Shown here: positions 42,571-53,172 of the stretch, one piece after another
Position numbering within the stretch: position 1 is the first letter of the stretch
How the letters are laid out: the number at the start of each line of letters is the position of its first letter
NCBI GenBank assembly: GCA_025330725.1
Contig: JAIWND010000065.1
Span: 1-64,000, forward strand
DNA: 64,000 nucleotides
Direction of reading: 5' to 3'
Source of the DNA: Chlamydoabsidia padenii
Taxonomy: Eukaryota > Mucoromycota > Mucoromycetes > Mucorales > Cunninghamellaceae
Program-made: the position numbers and the translations under genes
The notes under the pieces: model-generated
What the model saw: only the letters and a program-made list of their open reading frames with translations
Database searches by the model: none
What the model was told of the DNA's origin: nothing

Positions 42571-43893
42571 TCAAACGCCAAGACGACTAATCCACGCTTC
42601 GAACTGTTGGGCTGCACGGGATACTTGTACAGCAGGAATCATATTCTTCTTTGCACGATACGGAACTAAACAGTCGCCATTTACTGCATCTTCTAAACGT
42701 CTTCCTTGGGGTTCATCAAGCCAATACGTACCGTTCTTGTTTACTATTGTCACCAACATGGGACCTAACCATTTGTTTGCAAATTTGGACGGAGGTACTT
42801 GGTCTTTCATTAAAACTTGCTCACCTATCTGGAATCTTGGTCTTGTTGCTACATTGGAGTCATATCGCTTCTTCTGCTCTTTTTGCTTCGCCGCCACATG
42901 TCGTCTTGCTTCTACGCGGAATTCCTCGGCCATTCTTTTTATGTCTTCGACCCTGTTTGCAACCTCACCAATAATGTCACCTTCCATGTAATCATCCCTT
43001 GGCGCAGGCCAGGTACTAGGCGTCCGTAAGTCATATCCAAAAAGTAATTTGCCAGCAGTATAACCAGTAGACTTATTCTTCATAGTGCGTATAGCAAGTA
43101 GTGCGGAATCCAGATACTCGTCCCAACGGTCTTCAGTTCCACGGTCTTGGATAATCTTGGATAACGTTTGCACCAGCGTTTGATTCATCCTTTCGCAGAG
43201 TCCATTGGTTTGCAGTCGATAGGAAGTAGTAGTAATGTGTCTACACCCGAGTTGATGAAGAAAATGTCGCACATAGCCAGAGGTAAAATTGGAACCACGA
43301 TCAGTCAAAACAAAATTGGGAACACCATATTTAACCACCACTTGTTTGTATAGGAAATCAGCCGTAGTCGTCTCGTTAATATTGGGAACAGCCTTCGCCA
43401 TGGGCCACTTTGTCAAATAATCAACGGCAACGAAAATATAACGGTTTTTAGACTTGGATTCTACCACCGGGACGACAGCATCACAACCAATCATGAAGAA
43501 GGGATCTCTTGGTAATGGAATGGGTCTTGCAACTTCGGTACGCTTGTGCATCTTCTTTGCACGCATTTGACAAACCAAACAAGTACGGACGACGTCAACC
43601 ACATGCTCCAGCAATCTCGGGGCTGTAAATCGGATTTTCATCTTGTCGTAAGTATTACTAATACCTAAATGGCCTTCACGATGTACTTGATTAATGATAT
43701 TTTCGATATTCCCTTCATGTAGTAATTCCAGGCCTATTTCACCAGTGTCCACCCGAGTATATAGTCTTCCACGATGGGCAACATATTTGGCTCCTTGTTT
43801 TTTGATACGTCTCTTGATGACCTCGGTAGAATCAATTGGATAAGTATCTTGGATCAAATACTGGTACACGGCAACGTAGGTAGGGTAATCCAT
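42571..43893 (-). CDS. Element A integrase (440 codons, intact)
   Basis: Begins MDYPTYVAVYQYL. An HHCC zinc-binding region (HREGHLGISNTYDKM ... CLVCQ) precedes the core with D (MIGCDAV), D (LTDRGSNFTS) and E (NGLCERMNQTL), the DDE triad of retroviral-type integrases. The C-terminal part has QVLMKDQVPPSKFANKWLGP, a GPY/F-like module. The ORF has no stop over its whole length. It aligns closely with the element B integrase at 48043-49416. It may originally have been part of a longer pol polyprotein. Confidence 0.85.
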   Translation of the reverse strand: MDYPTYVAVYQYLIQDTYPIDSTEVIKRRIKKQGAKYVAHRGRLYTRVDTGEIGLELLHEGNIENIINQVHREGHLGISNTYDKMKIRFTAPRLLEHVVDVVRTCLVCQMRAKKMHKRTEVARPIPLPRDPFFMIGCDAVVPVVESKSKNRYIFVAVDYLTKWPMAKAVPNINETTTADFLYKQVVVKYGVPNFVLTDRGSNFTSGYVRHFLHQLGCRHITTTSYRLQTNGLCERMNQTLVQTLSKIIQDRGTEDRWDEYLDSALLAIRTMKNKSTGYTAGKLLFGYDLRTPSTWPAPRDDYMEGDIIGEVANRVEDIKRMAEEFRVEARRHVAAKQKEQKKRYDSNVATRPRFQIGEQVLMKDQVPPSKFANKWLGPMLVTIVNKNGTYWLDEPQGRRLEDAVNGDCLVPYRAKKNMIPAVQVSRAAQQFEAWISRLGV

Positions 43894-44099
43894 TGGCTCG
43901 ACTCCAACTTGAAGTAATTAACTAGGCTTTCCAATTTATATAGATTGGTTGGATACAACAAACGATTGTTTATTTAGAAGATAAGTTTTAAAAAAATAAT
44001 GAAAAAATCAAAATATGAAAAAAAGGTGTCGATCTTTTTTTTGACACAAAAGAAAATTTTATACTAATCGACCTAGTTACTTCTCCGATTATTGTAGGT

Positions 44100-45462
44100 T
44101 TATCAATCACTAATCAATCGCGACAACGAATCCGCGGGATTCTCTTTTCCCGGTTTGTAGATGACTTCAAAATCATATTCCATAAGGGCGGCGGTGACTC
44201 CTTATTAAAAATAAACACCAAGGCGAAATGAAATGCGTCCAGCTAAATAATGACGGAAGGTCTTGACACCCCAAACAACCGCGGTGGCGGAATACCGAAG
44301 CTCAGGTCCACGAAACGTACACGACTTATGTATGCGACAACTGTTTCATTGGTTGGATCGTCAGGTGGATGTTATGACAAAATACCACCAAGGCCGCGAC
44401 CAGAAGCATCCGTAGTTAGAACTTGTATACAGCTTGGATCAGGGTAAGATAAAACAAGCGATGTAGTCAAGACTCTTTTTAAATTGACCACAGCTTCTTC
44501 ATAATCGGTAGACCAGGTGAACTCCACATTCTTCTTCAAGAGAATGGTTAACGGCAAGGCAAGTTCGGCAAAATTTGGGACAAAACGACGATAGTAATTT
44601 GCTGTACTTAGGAAGGACCTCACACCATCAACAGAATTGGGCGACTTCATTTGCAACAACTTCTCCACGTTCCTTTGACAGGGCGATAATCCAGCGGCTC
44701 CAACAACATGTCCTGGATATTCCACCTTCGATCGACCAAAAACGACATTCCGACTTCTTCAAACGTAAATTGGCTTTATCGCACGTTTCGAACACCTTAG
44801 ACAAATGGACAGTATGCTCCTCACCGACGGCGAAAAGACAATGATATCATCAATGAGGACAAACACAAATTTCCCAAGGAAGGCAGACAATAAATTGGAC
44901 ATCACTCTTTGGAAAGTACTTGGTGCAGAAGTTAAACCGAACGGCATGGCCAGAAACTCGTAAGTACCCCTTTTCGAAATAAAACCAGTCTTGCTAATAG
45001 AGTCTTCTCCCATAGGTACTTGCCAGAATCCACTTGCGGCATCCAAGATGGAAAATATACTTACACTTCCCAAGGAATCCAGTAAATCATCAATATTTGG
45101 CAACGGGAAGGAATCTTCATAGTCATAGAGTTCAGCTTGCGATAATCAATCACCATTCGTAAATCACCACCACGCTTCTTAACGAAAAAGACAGGACTTG
45201 CCCACAAACTATTGGACGGGCGTATCAAACCAAGCTTCAGCAATTCCTCAATCTCTTTCTGTAGATGATTGTCTTCTTCCCAAGTTAAACGGTATGGCTT
45301 CGACCTAATTGGCGGCGTTGGCAAAAGAGGAATATTGTGTTCCACACCTTGCACTCTTCCAAGTCCAGACACTTCCACGAAACAATAATTATACTTCTCG
45401 ACGATTGGGACCAAGGTACCTGGCATCTCTTCTCCATCATCATCACTTTGGGGTAACATCAC
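44100..45462 (-). pseudogene. Element A reverse transcriptase and RNase H, frame-broken
   Basis: RT blocks: LGLIRPSNSLWASPVFFVKK, DLRMVIDYRKLNS, FSILDAASGFWQVPM, FLAMPFGLTSAPSTFQRVM and VLIDDIIVFS, where the usual Tyr before IDD is Leu. The connection/RNase H start is LTTDASGRGLGGILS, after which the frame is lost (44372). Frame changes near 45080 and 44760 split the ORF. The family assignment is firm; the protein is not intact. Confidence 0.8.
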
Positions 45463-45483
45463 ATCATCGTATGCTTCAAGATT

Positions 45484-46560
45484 TTAACGTAGGCGGGCAC
45501 TCACCGAATAAGCAGCAGCTTCAGTAGGTAGACTAGGTAAGCGATCACCATATAATTCAACGGACTCCGTGTTATTCTTGGTTGGGATTATTAATTTTCT
45601 TGCTTGTACGTCTTGCTTCACTCCATAGGTGTCAAACCAGGTCATACCTAACAGTAACATGTCTTCTTGGTCATCTTCTTTGATACACATGTGTTCAGGG
45701 CGCAACTTGCCAGCAACACGGACCGGTACATCAACAACAATTGGGCGTGGATAACGGGCTTTCTTGTCGAACGAAGTCCATGTCAAAACGTCGCTAGTGT
45801 GCACCAACCCAAGCTTGTCAGCCAAATCACGGCTGATTACTGATACACTTGCACCTGAATCGAAGGTTGCTTTCACCTCGGTAGATCCAATTACGACCGG
45901 CGCAATAAACGGCTTGCTGTCACGCATCTTCTGAAGGTCGTATGGGTACGGATACTCTGTGTCGTCGGAATCGTAATCGAGGTCATTGTCATTATTACCA
46001 TCAGTAACCCAGGAATCGGAGTCATTGGAATCATCGGCACTAGATTCATCAGAAAAATCTTCCACACCAAGGACACCAGCGATTGAGTTGATTTCACCTT
46101 CATCAAGACCAACTCCGAAATTGCCAACACAGGTACTGATACCGTCAAGATCCGATTTGTCGCCAAGAATAATATTAGCGATGCGATGTCGCCAAATCAT
46201 CCCATCTTCACCGATAGTACGAGGGCCAAAAGCACCCAGACCAGATCGTTTTCCTCTTGCACCAATACGATCACTAGCACCATCGGAGCCATTGGAACAA
46301 TTGACAGAAAAATCGCCATCTTTGTCATCATTATCGAACACTTGACGCAGGATCATGCCATCATCGTTGATTACCCGAGAATCCAGGCGGCCACCATTAG
46401 CTTCGGGGTTTTCTGTACGCGTCAAACCAACCTTATTAATCACATCAGTATTAGCCGGCTTTGACCGTTTTCCATACAAGTAGCGCAAATCGTCACGGAC
46501 ATCTTCATAGGCACTACAATCCAAGGACAACCAATCGACAACAGACAATCCAGAATCCAA
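45484..46560 (-). CDS. Element A aspartic protease region (358 codons)
   Basis: Long acidic N-terminal part followed by the retroviral-type protease: TFDSGASVSVISRDLADKLG (active-site DSGA at about 45870) and LLLGMTWFDTYGV (the later hydrophobic ILG-like motif). It is the only one of the paired elements A and B that retains the protease. Gag ends at 46796 in a different frame and a stop lies near 46575, so how it was joined to gag is unclear. Confidence 0.75.
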   Translation of the reverse strand: MDSGLSVVDWLSLDCSAYEDVRDDLRYLYGKRSKPANTDVINKVGLTRTENPEANGGRLDSRVINDDGMILRQVFDNDDKDGDFSVNCSNGSDGASDRIGARGKRSGLGAFGPRTIGEDGMIWRHRIANIILGDKSDLDGISTCVGNFGVGLDEGEINSIAGVLGVEDFSDESSADDSNDSDSWVTDGNNDNDLDYDSDDTEYPYPYDLQKMRDSKPFIAPVVIGSTEVKATFDSGASVSVISRDLADKLGLVHTSDVLTWTSFDKKARYPRPIVVDVPVRVAGKLRPEHMCIKEDDQEDMLLLGMTWFDTYGVKQDVQARKLIIPTKNNTESVELYGDRLPSLPTEAAAYSVSARLR

Positions 46561-46795
46561 TCACATCAGCTTGGACCACACATTACGCTTCGGAAAAACA
46601 ATGGGCAACTTGCGGACAGGAGTCTCTTGATTTTGACAGGGGCCTTCCTTTTCGGGTCTGGTTTGGATGTACTATCGGAGGGCGACGATCTTTTAGCAGC
46701 AGCAAATAACTTTACATCATCACACTCTTCGGAGGGCACAGCTTCAACAACATGGACAACACTAGGTGAATGTTTAGGGACGTCAGTTTCACAAC

Positions 46796-47323
46796 TTACT
46801 GACGCCCCAGGCCTTTTCCCGAATGGTCTTGTTCAGCTAACTTGGGACACAAACGACGAGGATGACCACCTTGACCACAGTTCCAACATTCCAAAGGCTG
46901 TTTAGGACGACCAGATTCTTGCACAGGGTTCCGCGAACCCAACTTTAATGTTTGCACTTCGGCGGACAAGGACTTGACAATCATCGACAATTCTTCATAT
47001 GACGGCTTGGCTTGCGTGTTATTGACAGCAGAATAAAATTGGGTAGAAGAAGACGAAGGAATAACAGTACCATACTTCCGATTGACCTTATCTATATTGA
47101 TCACTTGGGCTGCAACACCGTCATACGACTTCGCCAAACCAGAACGCTCGACACACCAAGCAACATCAGGATCAATAGCCTTCAATAACGTACGGATCAT
47201 CAGGGTTTCGTTGTCGATGTTTACTTGTCCAAACAATCTCTTCAATTCAAGGGCAACGTTTTCCACTGTTTGTCCAGGGCCTTGATGGATATTGGCGATT
47301 TCTTCCCAGTACGTGGCCTCCAA
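46796..47323 (-). pseudogene. Element A gag, N-terminally truncated
   Basis: 175 codons with a CCHC zinc knuckle (CWNCGQGGHPRRLCPK) near the C-terminus. WEEIANIHQGPGQTVENVAL and LMIRTLLKAIDPDVAWCVER align with the middle of the element B gag (WEAILRVKQSPACSVEEVAG; LMVRTFLNATDPNISLLVER), showing that about 100 N-terminal residues are missing. The current ATG lies inside the ancestral protein. Confidence 0.75.
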
Positions 47324-47367
47324 ATGTAGATAAAATATATAATTGTCCCTGGTTGTCTCACCAGAAA

Positions 47368-47662
47368 TGATAGGATAAAAGGATGAGGGACAAGCAAAAT
47401 GACTGAAATGGAAAAAGATAATGTTTATTAATACAAATCAATAGGTCCTTTTATAACAGTAGTATAGATTCCGACTGGTAGTGTAGATTTATCTCGATTA
47501 TAATAAAAATAGGGATCTTTTAAATGCCGATTTGATAATTGAAAGACCGAATTGAAATAGCGATAAGACGGAAAATGAAACAAATAGAGGGGGAAAAGGG
47601 CGCTTGGTAGGAATCACGTGATTTTGACGTAGGTGTTTTATATACCAGATTCCGATCTTTCA
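47368..47662 (-). repeat. 5' LTR of element A
   Basis: 295 bases, TGATAGG...TCTTTCA on the plus strand. Its inner edge meets the primer-binding region shared with element B. Identified by TG/CA ends, the short 3' match at 42475-42517 and position next to gag. Confidence 0.7.
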
Positions 47663-47666
47663 TTCA

Positions 47667-48012
47667 TGACAGGGTTAAAAAGTAGTTTTGGGGTAAAATA
47701 ACTTAAAGTAAAAGAGATATCGTTTATTTGATCTAGACTTCAATTCTAAATATAAAGTACAATAAAAAAGGGAACTGAAACCAATTATATAATATCAAGA
47801 GGAGTGTGAAGAGGAAAGTGAATGTAGTCAGGGACCATTGTCGAGGAAGGGTTCATTCCAAATTAGGGAGTCGGGATTTGAATTCGATAGAGACCTTTAT
47901 ACTGTTTACCGATCAATACAACCCTGTTAGCGCGGCCGATACAAATAAGGTAAATCACGTGAGTTTTTGAAAGAGGTGATTTATATACCACATTCCGATT
48001 TCTCAAGTTTCA
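47667..48012 (-). repeat. 3' LTR of element B
   Basis: Starts TGACAGGGTTAAAAAG on the plus strand and matches the LTR at 52794-53140 along its length (for example CAACCCTGTTAGCGCGGCCG), with point differences. Confidence 0.88.
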
Positions 48013-48042
48013 CCCACCAGGCCACGCTACAGCCATAAATCG

Positions 48043-49416
48043 TCAACGTCCACCCCATTCCAACCAAGCGTTGAACAATTCACCGTTTTTTCTTGTTTGT
48101 ACGTCAGGGACCATATTCATCTTCATTCTAAAGGGCACCAAATTATCACCATGCACTGCCCCTTCAAGTCTTCTTGCATTTGGACCATTCAACCAATAAG
48201 TACCATTCTTGTTAACTTGGATCACTACCATTGGACCCAACCACTTGTTTGCAAACTTGCTGGGAGGATTTTGATCTTTCATCAATACTTGTTCACTGAC
48301 TTGGAATCTTGGTCTTGGAGCCACCACTTGATTGTATCTTCTTGCCCTCTCTTGTTGCATAGTTACCACCCGATTCCGAGCGTCAACCCTGTATTCATCT
48401 ACTAGGTTCTTGATTTCCATAGTTCTATCCGCCACCGCATCGATAAAATCACCTTCCGCGAAGTCTTCTCTTGGGGCTGGCCAGGTAGATGGAGTCCTCA
48501 TTTCGTAACCAAATAGCAATTTTCCAGCGGTCTGACCGGTCGAATCGTTTTTCATTGTGCGTATAGCCAACAGGGCGGAATCAAGATATTCATCCCATCG
48601 GTCTTCAGTGCCACGTTCCTTGATAATTTTAGACAGTGTTTGTACCAAAGTTTGATTCATTCTTTCACACAATCCATTAGTTTGAGGTCTATAAGCAGTT
48701 GTTGAAAGGTGTCTACAACCCAAGTTAGAGAGGAACTGTCGTACATAACCCGAAGTAAAGTTAGAGCCACGATCCGTAAGAATAAAGTTCGGTACACCGT
48801 AATTGACCACCACTTGATTATATAAGAATTCACCAGTTGTCACCTCATTGATGTCAGGAACCGCCAGAGCCATGGGCCATTTGGTTGAGTAATCAATTGC
48901 AACCAAGATGTATCTATTGTTGGACTTGGAGATCAGGACAGGACCTACGGCATCACACCCAATCATTGAAAAAGGTTCCATGGGAGGCTTGATCGGTCTA
49001 GATACTTCTACCCGACGACGAGGTCTCTTTGCGCGAAACTGACAGACGGAACAACTGCGCACGGCTTCCATCACCTTGTCCTACAGGCCTGGGGCAACAT
49101 ACCGGAGACGCATATGATCATATGTATTCTTGGCACCCAAATATCCTTCATTATGAACCTGTAAGATCACATCACCAACATTGCCTTCATGTAGTAGCTC
49201 CAATTCATGGCCACCATTATTATCAGCAGAGAAGAGACGATTTCCAATAACCACATACTTGCCAGCTAGCCTCCTTAGACGGCGCTTCCCCACTTCGGAG
49301 CAATCAACTGGGAAAGTCTTCTTAGTAAGGAGTTGATGAATAACGACATAAGTCGGATAGTCCATAGCCAACGATAGATAAACACCTGTCTTGAGGATGA
49401 CTGTCGTATCCGGCAT
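48043..49416 (-). pseudogene. Element B integrase with one nonsense codon
   Basis: Reads from MPDTTVILKTGVYLS (49416) through the HHCC region and the DDE core (MIGCDAVGPV; LTDRGSNFTSGYV; NGLCERMNQ) to 48043 in a single frame, except for a TAG at 49081-49083 in the zinc region between APGL and DKVMEAVRSC. Very close to the element A integrase, including the VLMKDQNPPSKFANKWLGPM block. Apart from this stop the domain looks complete. Confidence 0.82.
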
Positions 49417-49419
49417 TGT

Positions 49420-49802
49420 TTATTTTTTATTTTTATTGATTGATTACATAAAGTAATCAAGTCAAGTTTTTTATTTTTTATTTTTGAAGAGATGATCGAC
49501 ATATGTCAAGACCCTGACAGTCGATCAATCACGTTTTTATTTTTTTATGATCGGGATTCAAATATCCAGATCAGTTTTTTTTTTATTTTGGAATCGTAAT
49601 TTACTTTGTGAACACAAGAAAGAGACCAGCCAACCAGGATTCGTATATCGAATAAATGAAGCTGTGTCATCATTAATCTTTTTTTCTTTTTTAACAAGTG
49701 TGTGGGTAATCTGATATTTCTTTTTTCTTTACTCTTATTTTTATAATAAAAGGTTACTTTTCAAACTCGTATTCCATATACTATATACATATCACACCAA
49801 CA
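49420..49802 (-). repeat. Solo LTR-like repeat D inserted in element B
   Basis: Reverse complement of the sequence at about 62957-63084 plus 63862-64000. Its end at 49802 reads ...ATCACACCAACA (TGTTGGTGTGAT on the opposite strand). In this copy the site occupied at 63085 by the AT-rich element is empty: the stretch around 49675-49690 contains TCATTAATCTTTTTTTC once. It interrupts element B between RNase H and integrase. The left boundary is approximate. Confidence 0.65.
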
Positions 49803-50027
49803 CCACAATGACAAAGGTAAAAAAAAATTTTTTTTTTTGTAAAAATTTTTCAGTCAAAAATTTACTGTAGAGAAAATTAAGTGAAGAAGAGATGATCAAA
49901 AGTGAATAATTTCTAAAAGAGTAGAGAAAGAGAAAATATAAAAATAGCTACAGAGAGATAATGATGAGGAGATTCTACATGGACCAATATTTTTTTTTCT
50001 TCGAGTAGTTGTCGTGAAAAGTGAAAC

Positions 50028-51523
50028 TTAACGAATTGGCGGAGTTTCGATCAACCGAGACAATGCATCAGCGGGATTTTCTGATCCTTTTCGATGTATG
50101 ATGTCGAAATCATATTCCATTAGAGTAGCGGACCAACGTAATATCTTTCTGTTAACTGAGGAAGGCTTGAATATAAACACCAGGGCAGAATGATCCGTGC
50201 AGAGCTTGAACTTGCGGCCAGAGAGGAAATGACGAAAATGGGATACGCCCCAGACCACACCTAGAGCTTCCAAACGAGTTGCAAAATGTCTCAATTCTGG
50301 GCCCCGGACGGCACGACTTGCATAACCAACTACGGTTTCATTTGTCGGGTCATCGATAGGATGTTGAGAAAGGATAGCACCCAGGCCACTTCCTGAAGCG
50401 TCCGTCGTAAGAACTTGCATTTGAGTAGGATCCGGATAAGCCAGTAAAGGAGGAGACACCAGACATATCTTGAGTTCGCTGACCGCTTGCTCGCACTGAT
50501 CAGACCATTCGAACGCCACATTCTTCTTTAGTAGTCGACTAAGAGGAGCCACGATCTTGGCGAAGTTAGGGATGAATCTTCGATAGTAACTAGCAGTACC
50601 CAAAAGAGATCGCGCATCACCAACAGACTTCGGAGTAGACATTTCCAAGAGCTTTTCCACATTTCTCTTGCAAGGGGAGAGGCCAGAACCAGCAACAACG
50701 TGTCCTAAGTATTCAACTTCGGTCTTTCCAAAATGACACTTCGACCTTTTCAGCTTGAGATTTGCTTCGTTACACACCGCGAATACTTGAGCCAGATGTG
50801 CCTTATGTTCTTATATGTTGCGAGAAAAAATAATCACATCATCGATGAAGACGTAGACGAACACACCGAGAAATTCTTAAAGGAGAGTAGACATCACGCG
50901 TTGGAAAGTAGAAGGAGCCGATGTAAGTCCGAAAGGCATAGTCAGGAATTCAAAAGTGCCCCGCTTAGTTACAAATCTAGTTTTAGAGACGGAATCTTCA
51001 TCCATAGGAACTTGCCAAAAACCAGAAGCAGCATCAAGCGTCGAGAAAACCTTAGCACCTCCAAAAGAATTTAGGAGATCATCAATCAGAGGAAGAGGGT
51101 AAGCATCCTTGTGAGTTACTGAGTTCAACTTCCTATAATCAATCACCATCCTGAGGTCACCAGCACGTTTCTTTACGAAAAGAGAGGACTTGTCCAGAGG
51201 CCATTTGAGGACCTGATCAAACCAAGAGCCAGCATCTTGTCCAATTCTTCTTCCCAAGTTAGGCGAAAGGGTTTCGACCGAATAGGTTGAGCACCACGTT
51301 TCAAAGGAATCGAATGAGAAAAACCACGAACTTGACCCAAACCGGATGTTTCAACGAAGCAATGATCGTAGTCTTGGATCAAGGTAACCGATTCCGGATG
51401 AACCACAGCTTCTTCATAGGTCTCTAAGTTGTCTTCTAATCGCACATTTACAGAAAAGACATCGTTACCATCGTCGTTGCCATGGAAGAAATCTTGATCC
51501 ACCGGATCACCAAATAGTTGCAC
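50028..51523 (-). pseudogene. Element B reverse transcriptase and RNase H, frame-broken
   Basis: RT: DLRMVIDYRKLNSVT, FSTLDAASGFWQVPM, FLTMPFGLTSAPSTFQRVM and FIDDVIIFSRN; then connection and RNase H as one 249-codon ORF (50777-50028) with YLGHVVAGSGLSPCKRNVEK, LTTDASGSGLGAILSQ and KLCTDHSALVFIF, ending in a stop at 50028. Frame changes near 51180 and 50815 break the upstream part. Residues before the catalytic DD differ from Tyr (Phe-Ile), as in element A (Leu-Ile). Confidence 0.8.
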
Positions 51524-51835
51524 AAACTAAGAATCATTCTTGGTAGGGATAATTAACATTTTGGATTTGAGATCTTGCTTAATACCATATGTAGTGAACC
51601 AGGTCATACCAAGAAGAAACAGATCCTTTTGGCCATTCTTTTTTATGCACATGTGCTCTGGACGGAGCTTTCCAGCCACACGTATGGGTACATTCACCGT
51701 GATAGGACATGGGTATCTACCTTTTAAGAGCCATATCTTACTCTATAATATCTTTATATATATGCTCCCGATGATATAATAGTCATCTATGATACCTCCT
51801 GAGGGGTGTAATTTTAGGAGCACCAGGTTCACCAC

Positions 51836-52735
51836 TTACTGGCGCTCCGAGCCTTTTCCCGACGACTTATCTTCCTTGTTGTTCTTGGGACACTGATGAG
51901 ACCAATGACCAATTTCACCACAGGTACGACAAGCATTGGAACTAAACCCTTCCTTGTTGTTTTTCTTAGGTTTTTGAGTTTCCTTGGCAACGGTTCGGAG
52001 GGAGGCCACCATTTTAGTCAATTCCTGGACTTGTTTTGCCAGGTCGGCGACCGGATCATTGGTAGAGATTGCGTTATTGACAGAGGAAAAAAATTGAGTA
52101 GAGACAGAACCGACGTCGTTACCACCCAGATCACCATGGCCGTCACCATGACAACCGCCAGGAACACCACGACCAACACCAGGGTTGCCATGACTACCGC
52201 CAGGAATGAAACCATAGCGCGAATGCACCTTTTCAATTGTCACAGCACGAGAAGTGACACCATCATACGAGTTTGAAAGGCCTTCACGTTCCACTAATAA
52301 CGAAATGTTCGGGTCAGTTGCATTTAAGAACGTACGTACCATAAGAGAAGTGTTCGAAATTTGGACAAGAGCGAATAGATTTTTCAACTTCCCAGCCACT
52401 TCTTCAACCGAGCAAGCTGGACTCTGTTTTACTCTGAGAATTGCTTCCCAGTGCACACCATCATCCAGCAAGTTACAATACTTCATATCAAATACAATCT
52501 TGAAATCCAACCATTTAGTCAACTTGTCTTCGTGAATAGCAAACCAACCTTCAGCAGCACCGCGCAGGTATGAACCAACCATAAGGAGAGTGTCCTCATC
52601 CGAGAGACCAGCACCCACACGAATTCGGTTCATGATTCGGAACCAAGATCGTGGGTCTTCATTTTCACCACCAGAGAAAGGGGTTGGGTCACCAACAAAA
52701 CGAAAGACCTTCTTGTTGTGAGAGGCTTGAGACAT
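51836..52735 (-). CDS. Element B gag
   Basis: Start chosen at the ATG at 52735 (MSQASHNKKVFRFVGDPTPF); a second ATG ten codons upstream is possible. Capsid-type region with DPRSWFRIMNRIRVGAGLSD and LRGAAEGWFAIHEDKLTKW, a Gly-rich linker, and one CCHC knuckle (CRTCGEIGHWSHQCPK). It ends GKGSERQ. Intact over about 300 codons; forms the retrotransposon particle in functional relatives. Confidence 0.82.
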   Translation of the reverse strand: MSQASHNKKVFRFVGDPTPFSGGENEDPRSWFRIMNRIRVGAGLSDEDTLLMVGSYLRGAAEGWFAIHEDKLTKWLDFKIVFDMKYCNLLDDGVHWEAILRVKQSPACSVEEVAGKLKNLFALVQISNTSLMVRTFLNATDPNISLLVEREGLSNSYDGVTSRAVTIEKVHSRYGFIPGGSHGNPGVGRGVPGGCHGDGHGDLGGNDVGSVSTQFFSSVNNAISTNDPVADLAKQVQELTKMVASLRTVAKETQKPKKNNKEGFSSNACRTCGEIGHWSHQCPKNNKEDKSSGKGSERQ

Positions 52736-52793
52736 TATATGAAATGTAATGGATGATAGTTGCAATAAGTTCCCCTGGTAGTCTCACCAGAAA

Positions 52794-53140
52794 TGACAGG
52801 GTTAAAAAGTAGTTTTGGGTAAAATAACTTAAAGTAAAAGAAATATCGTTTATTTGATCTAGACTTCAATTCTAAATATAAAATACAACAAAAAAAGGGA
52901 ACTGAAACCAATTATACAATATCAAGAGGAGTGTGAAGAGGAATGTGAATGTGTTCAGGGCGCATTGTCGAGGAAGGGTTCAGTCCAAATTAGGGAGTCT
53001 GAATTTGAATTCTATAGAGACCTTTATATTGTTTACCCATCAATACAACCCTGTTAGCGCGGCCGATACAAATAAGGTAAATCACGTGAGTTTCTGAAAG
53101 AGGTGATTTATATACCACATTCCGACTTCTCAAATTGTCA
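52794..53140 (-). repeat. 5' LTR of element B
   Basis: 347 bases with TGACA/TGTCA ends. The inner edge is followed by the putative primer-binding region (CTGGTAGTCTCACCAGAA). Matches 47667-48012. Confidence 0.88.
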
Positions 53141-53172
53141 GAATCGACACACCTGAAGACATACGATTCGAC

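Larger units (their letters stand above)
42475..47662 (-). mobile_element. Ty3/gypsy retrotransposon A, defective
   Basis: Minus orientation. The 5' LTR is at 47368-47662 (TG...CA on the plus strand). The primer-binding region next to it (CTGGTTGTCTCACCAGAA) is almost the same as in element B. Gag, protease, reverse transcriptase, RNase H and integrase follow in Ty3 order (RT before integrase). The 3' LTR is reduced to about 43 bases (42475-42517) that match the start of the 5' LTR. The gag N-terminus and 3' LTR are deleted and RNase H is broken, so it cannot move by itself. It abuts the 3' LTR of element B with four bases between them. Confidence 0.85.
47667..53140 (-). mobile_element. Ty3/gypsy retrotransposon B, both LTRs, defective
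   Basis: Minus orientation, LTRs at 52794-53140 (5') and 47667-48012 (3'), highly similar. Gag, a remnant of pro, RT/RNase H and integrase lie between. Protease is deleted between about 51525 and 51835, the integrase has one stop codon, and a repeat (about 49420-49802) is inserted between RNase H and integrase. No matching five-base target duplication is seen at the outer edges (ATTCA against GAATC), consistent with rearrangement next to element A. Confidence 0.87.

Noticed and set aside
46627..46905. Plus-strand ORF opposite element A gag
   Set aside because: Antisense shadow of the gag zinc-knuckle region.
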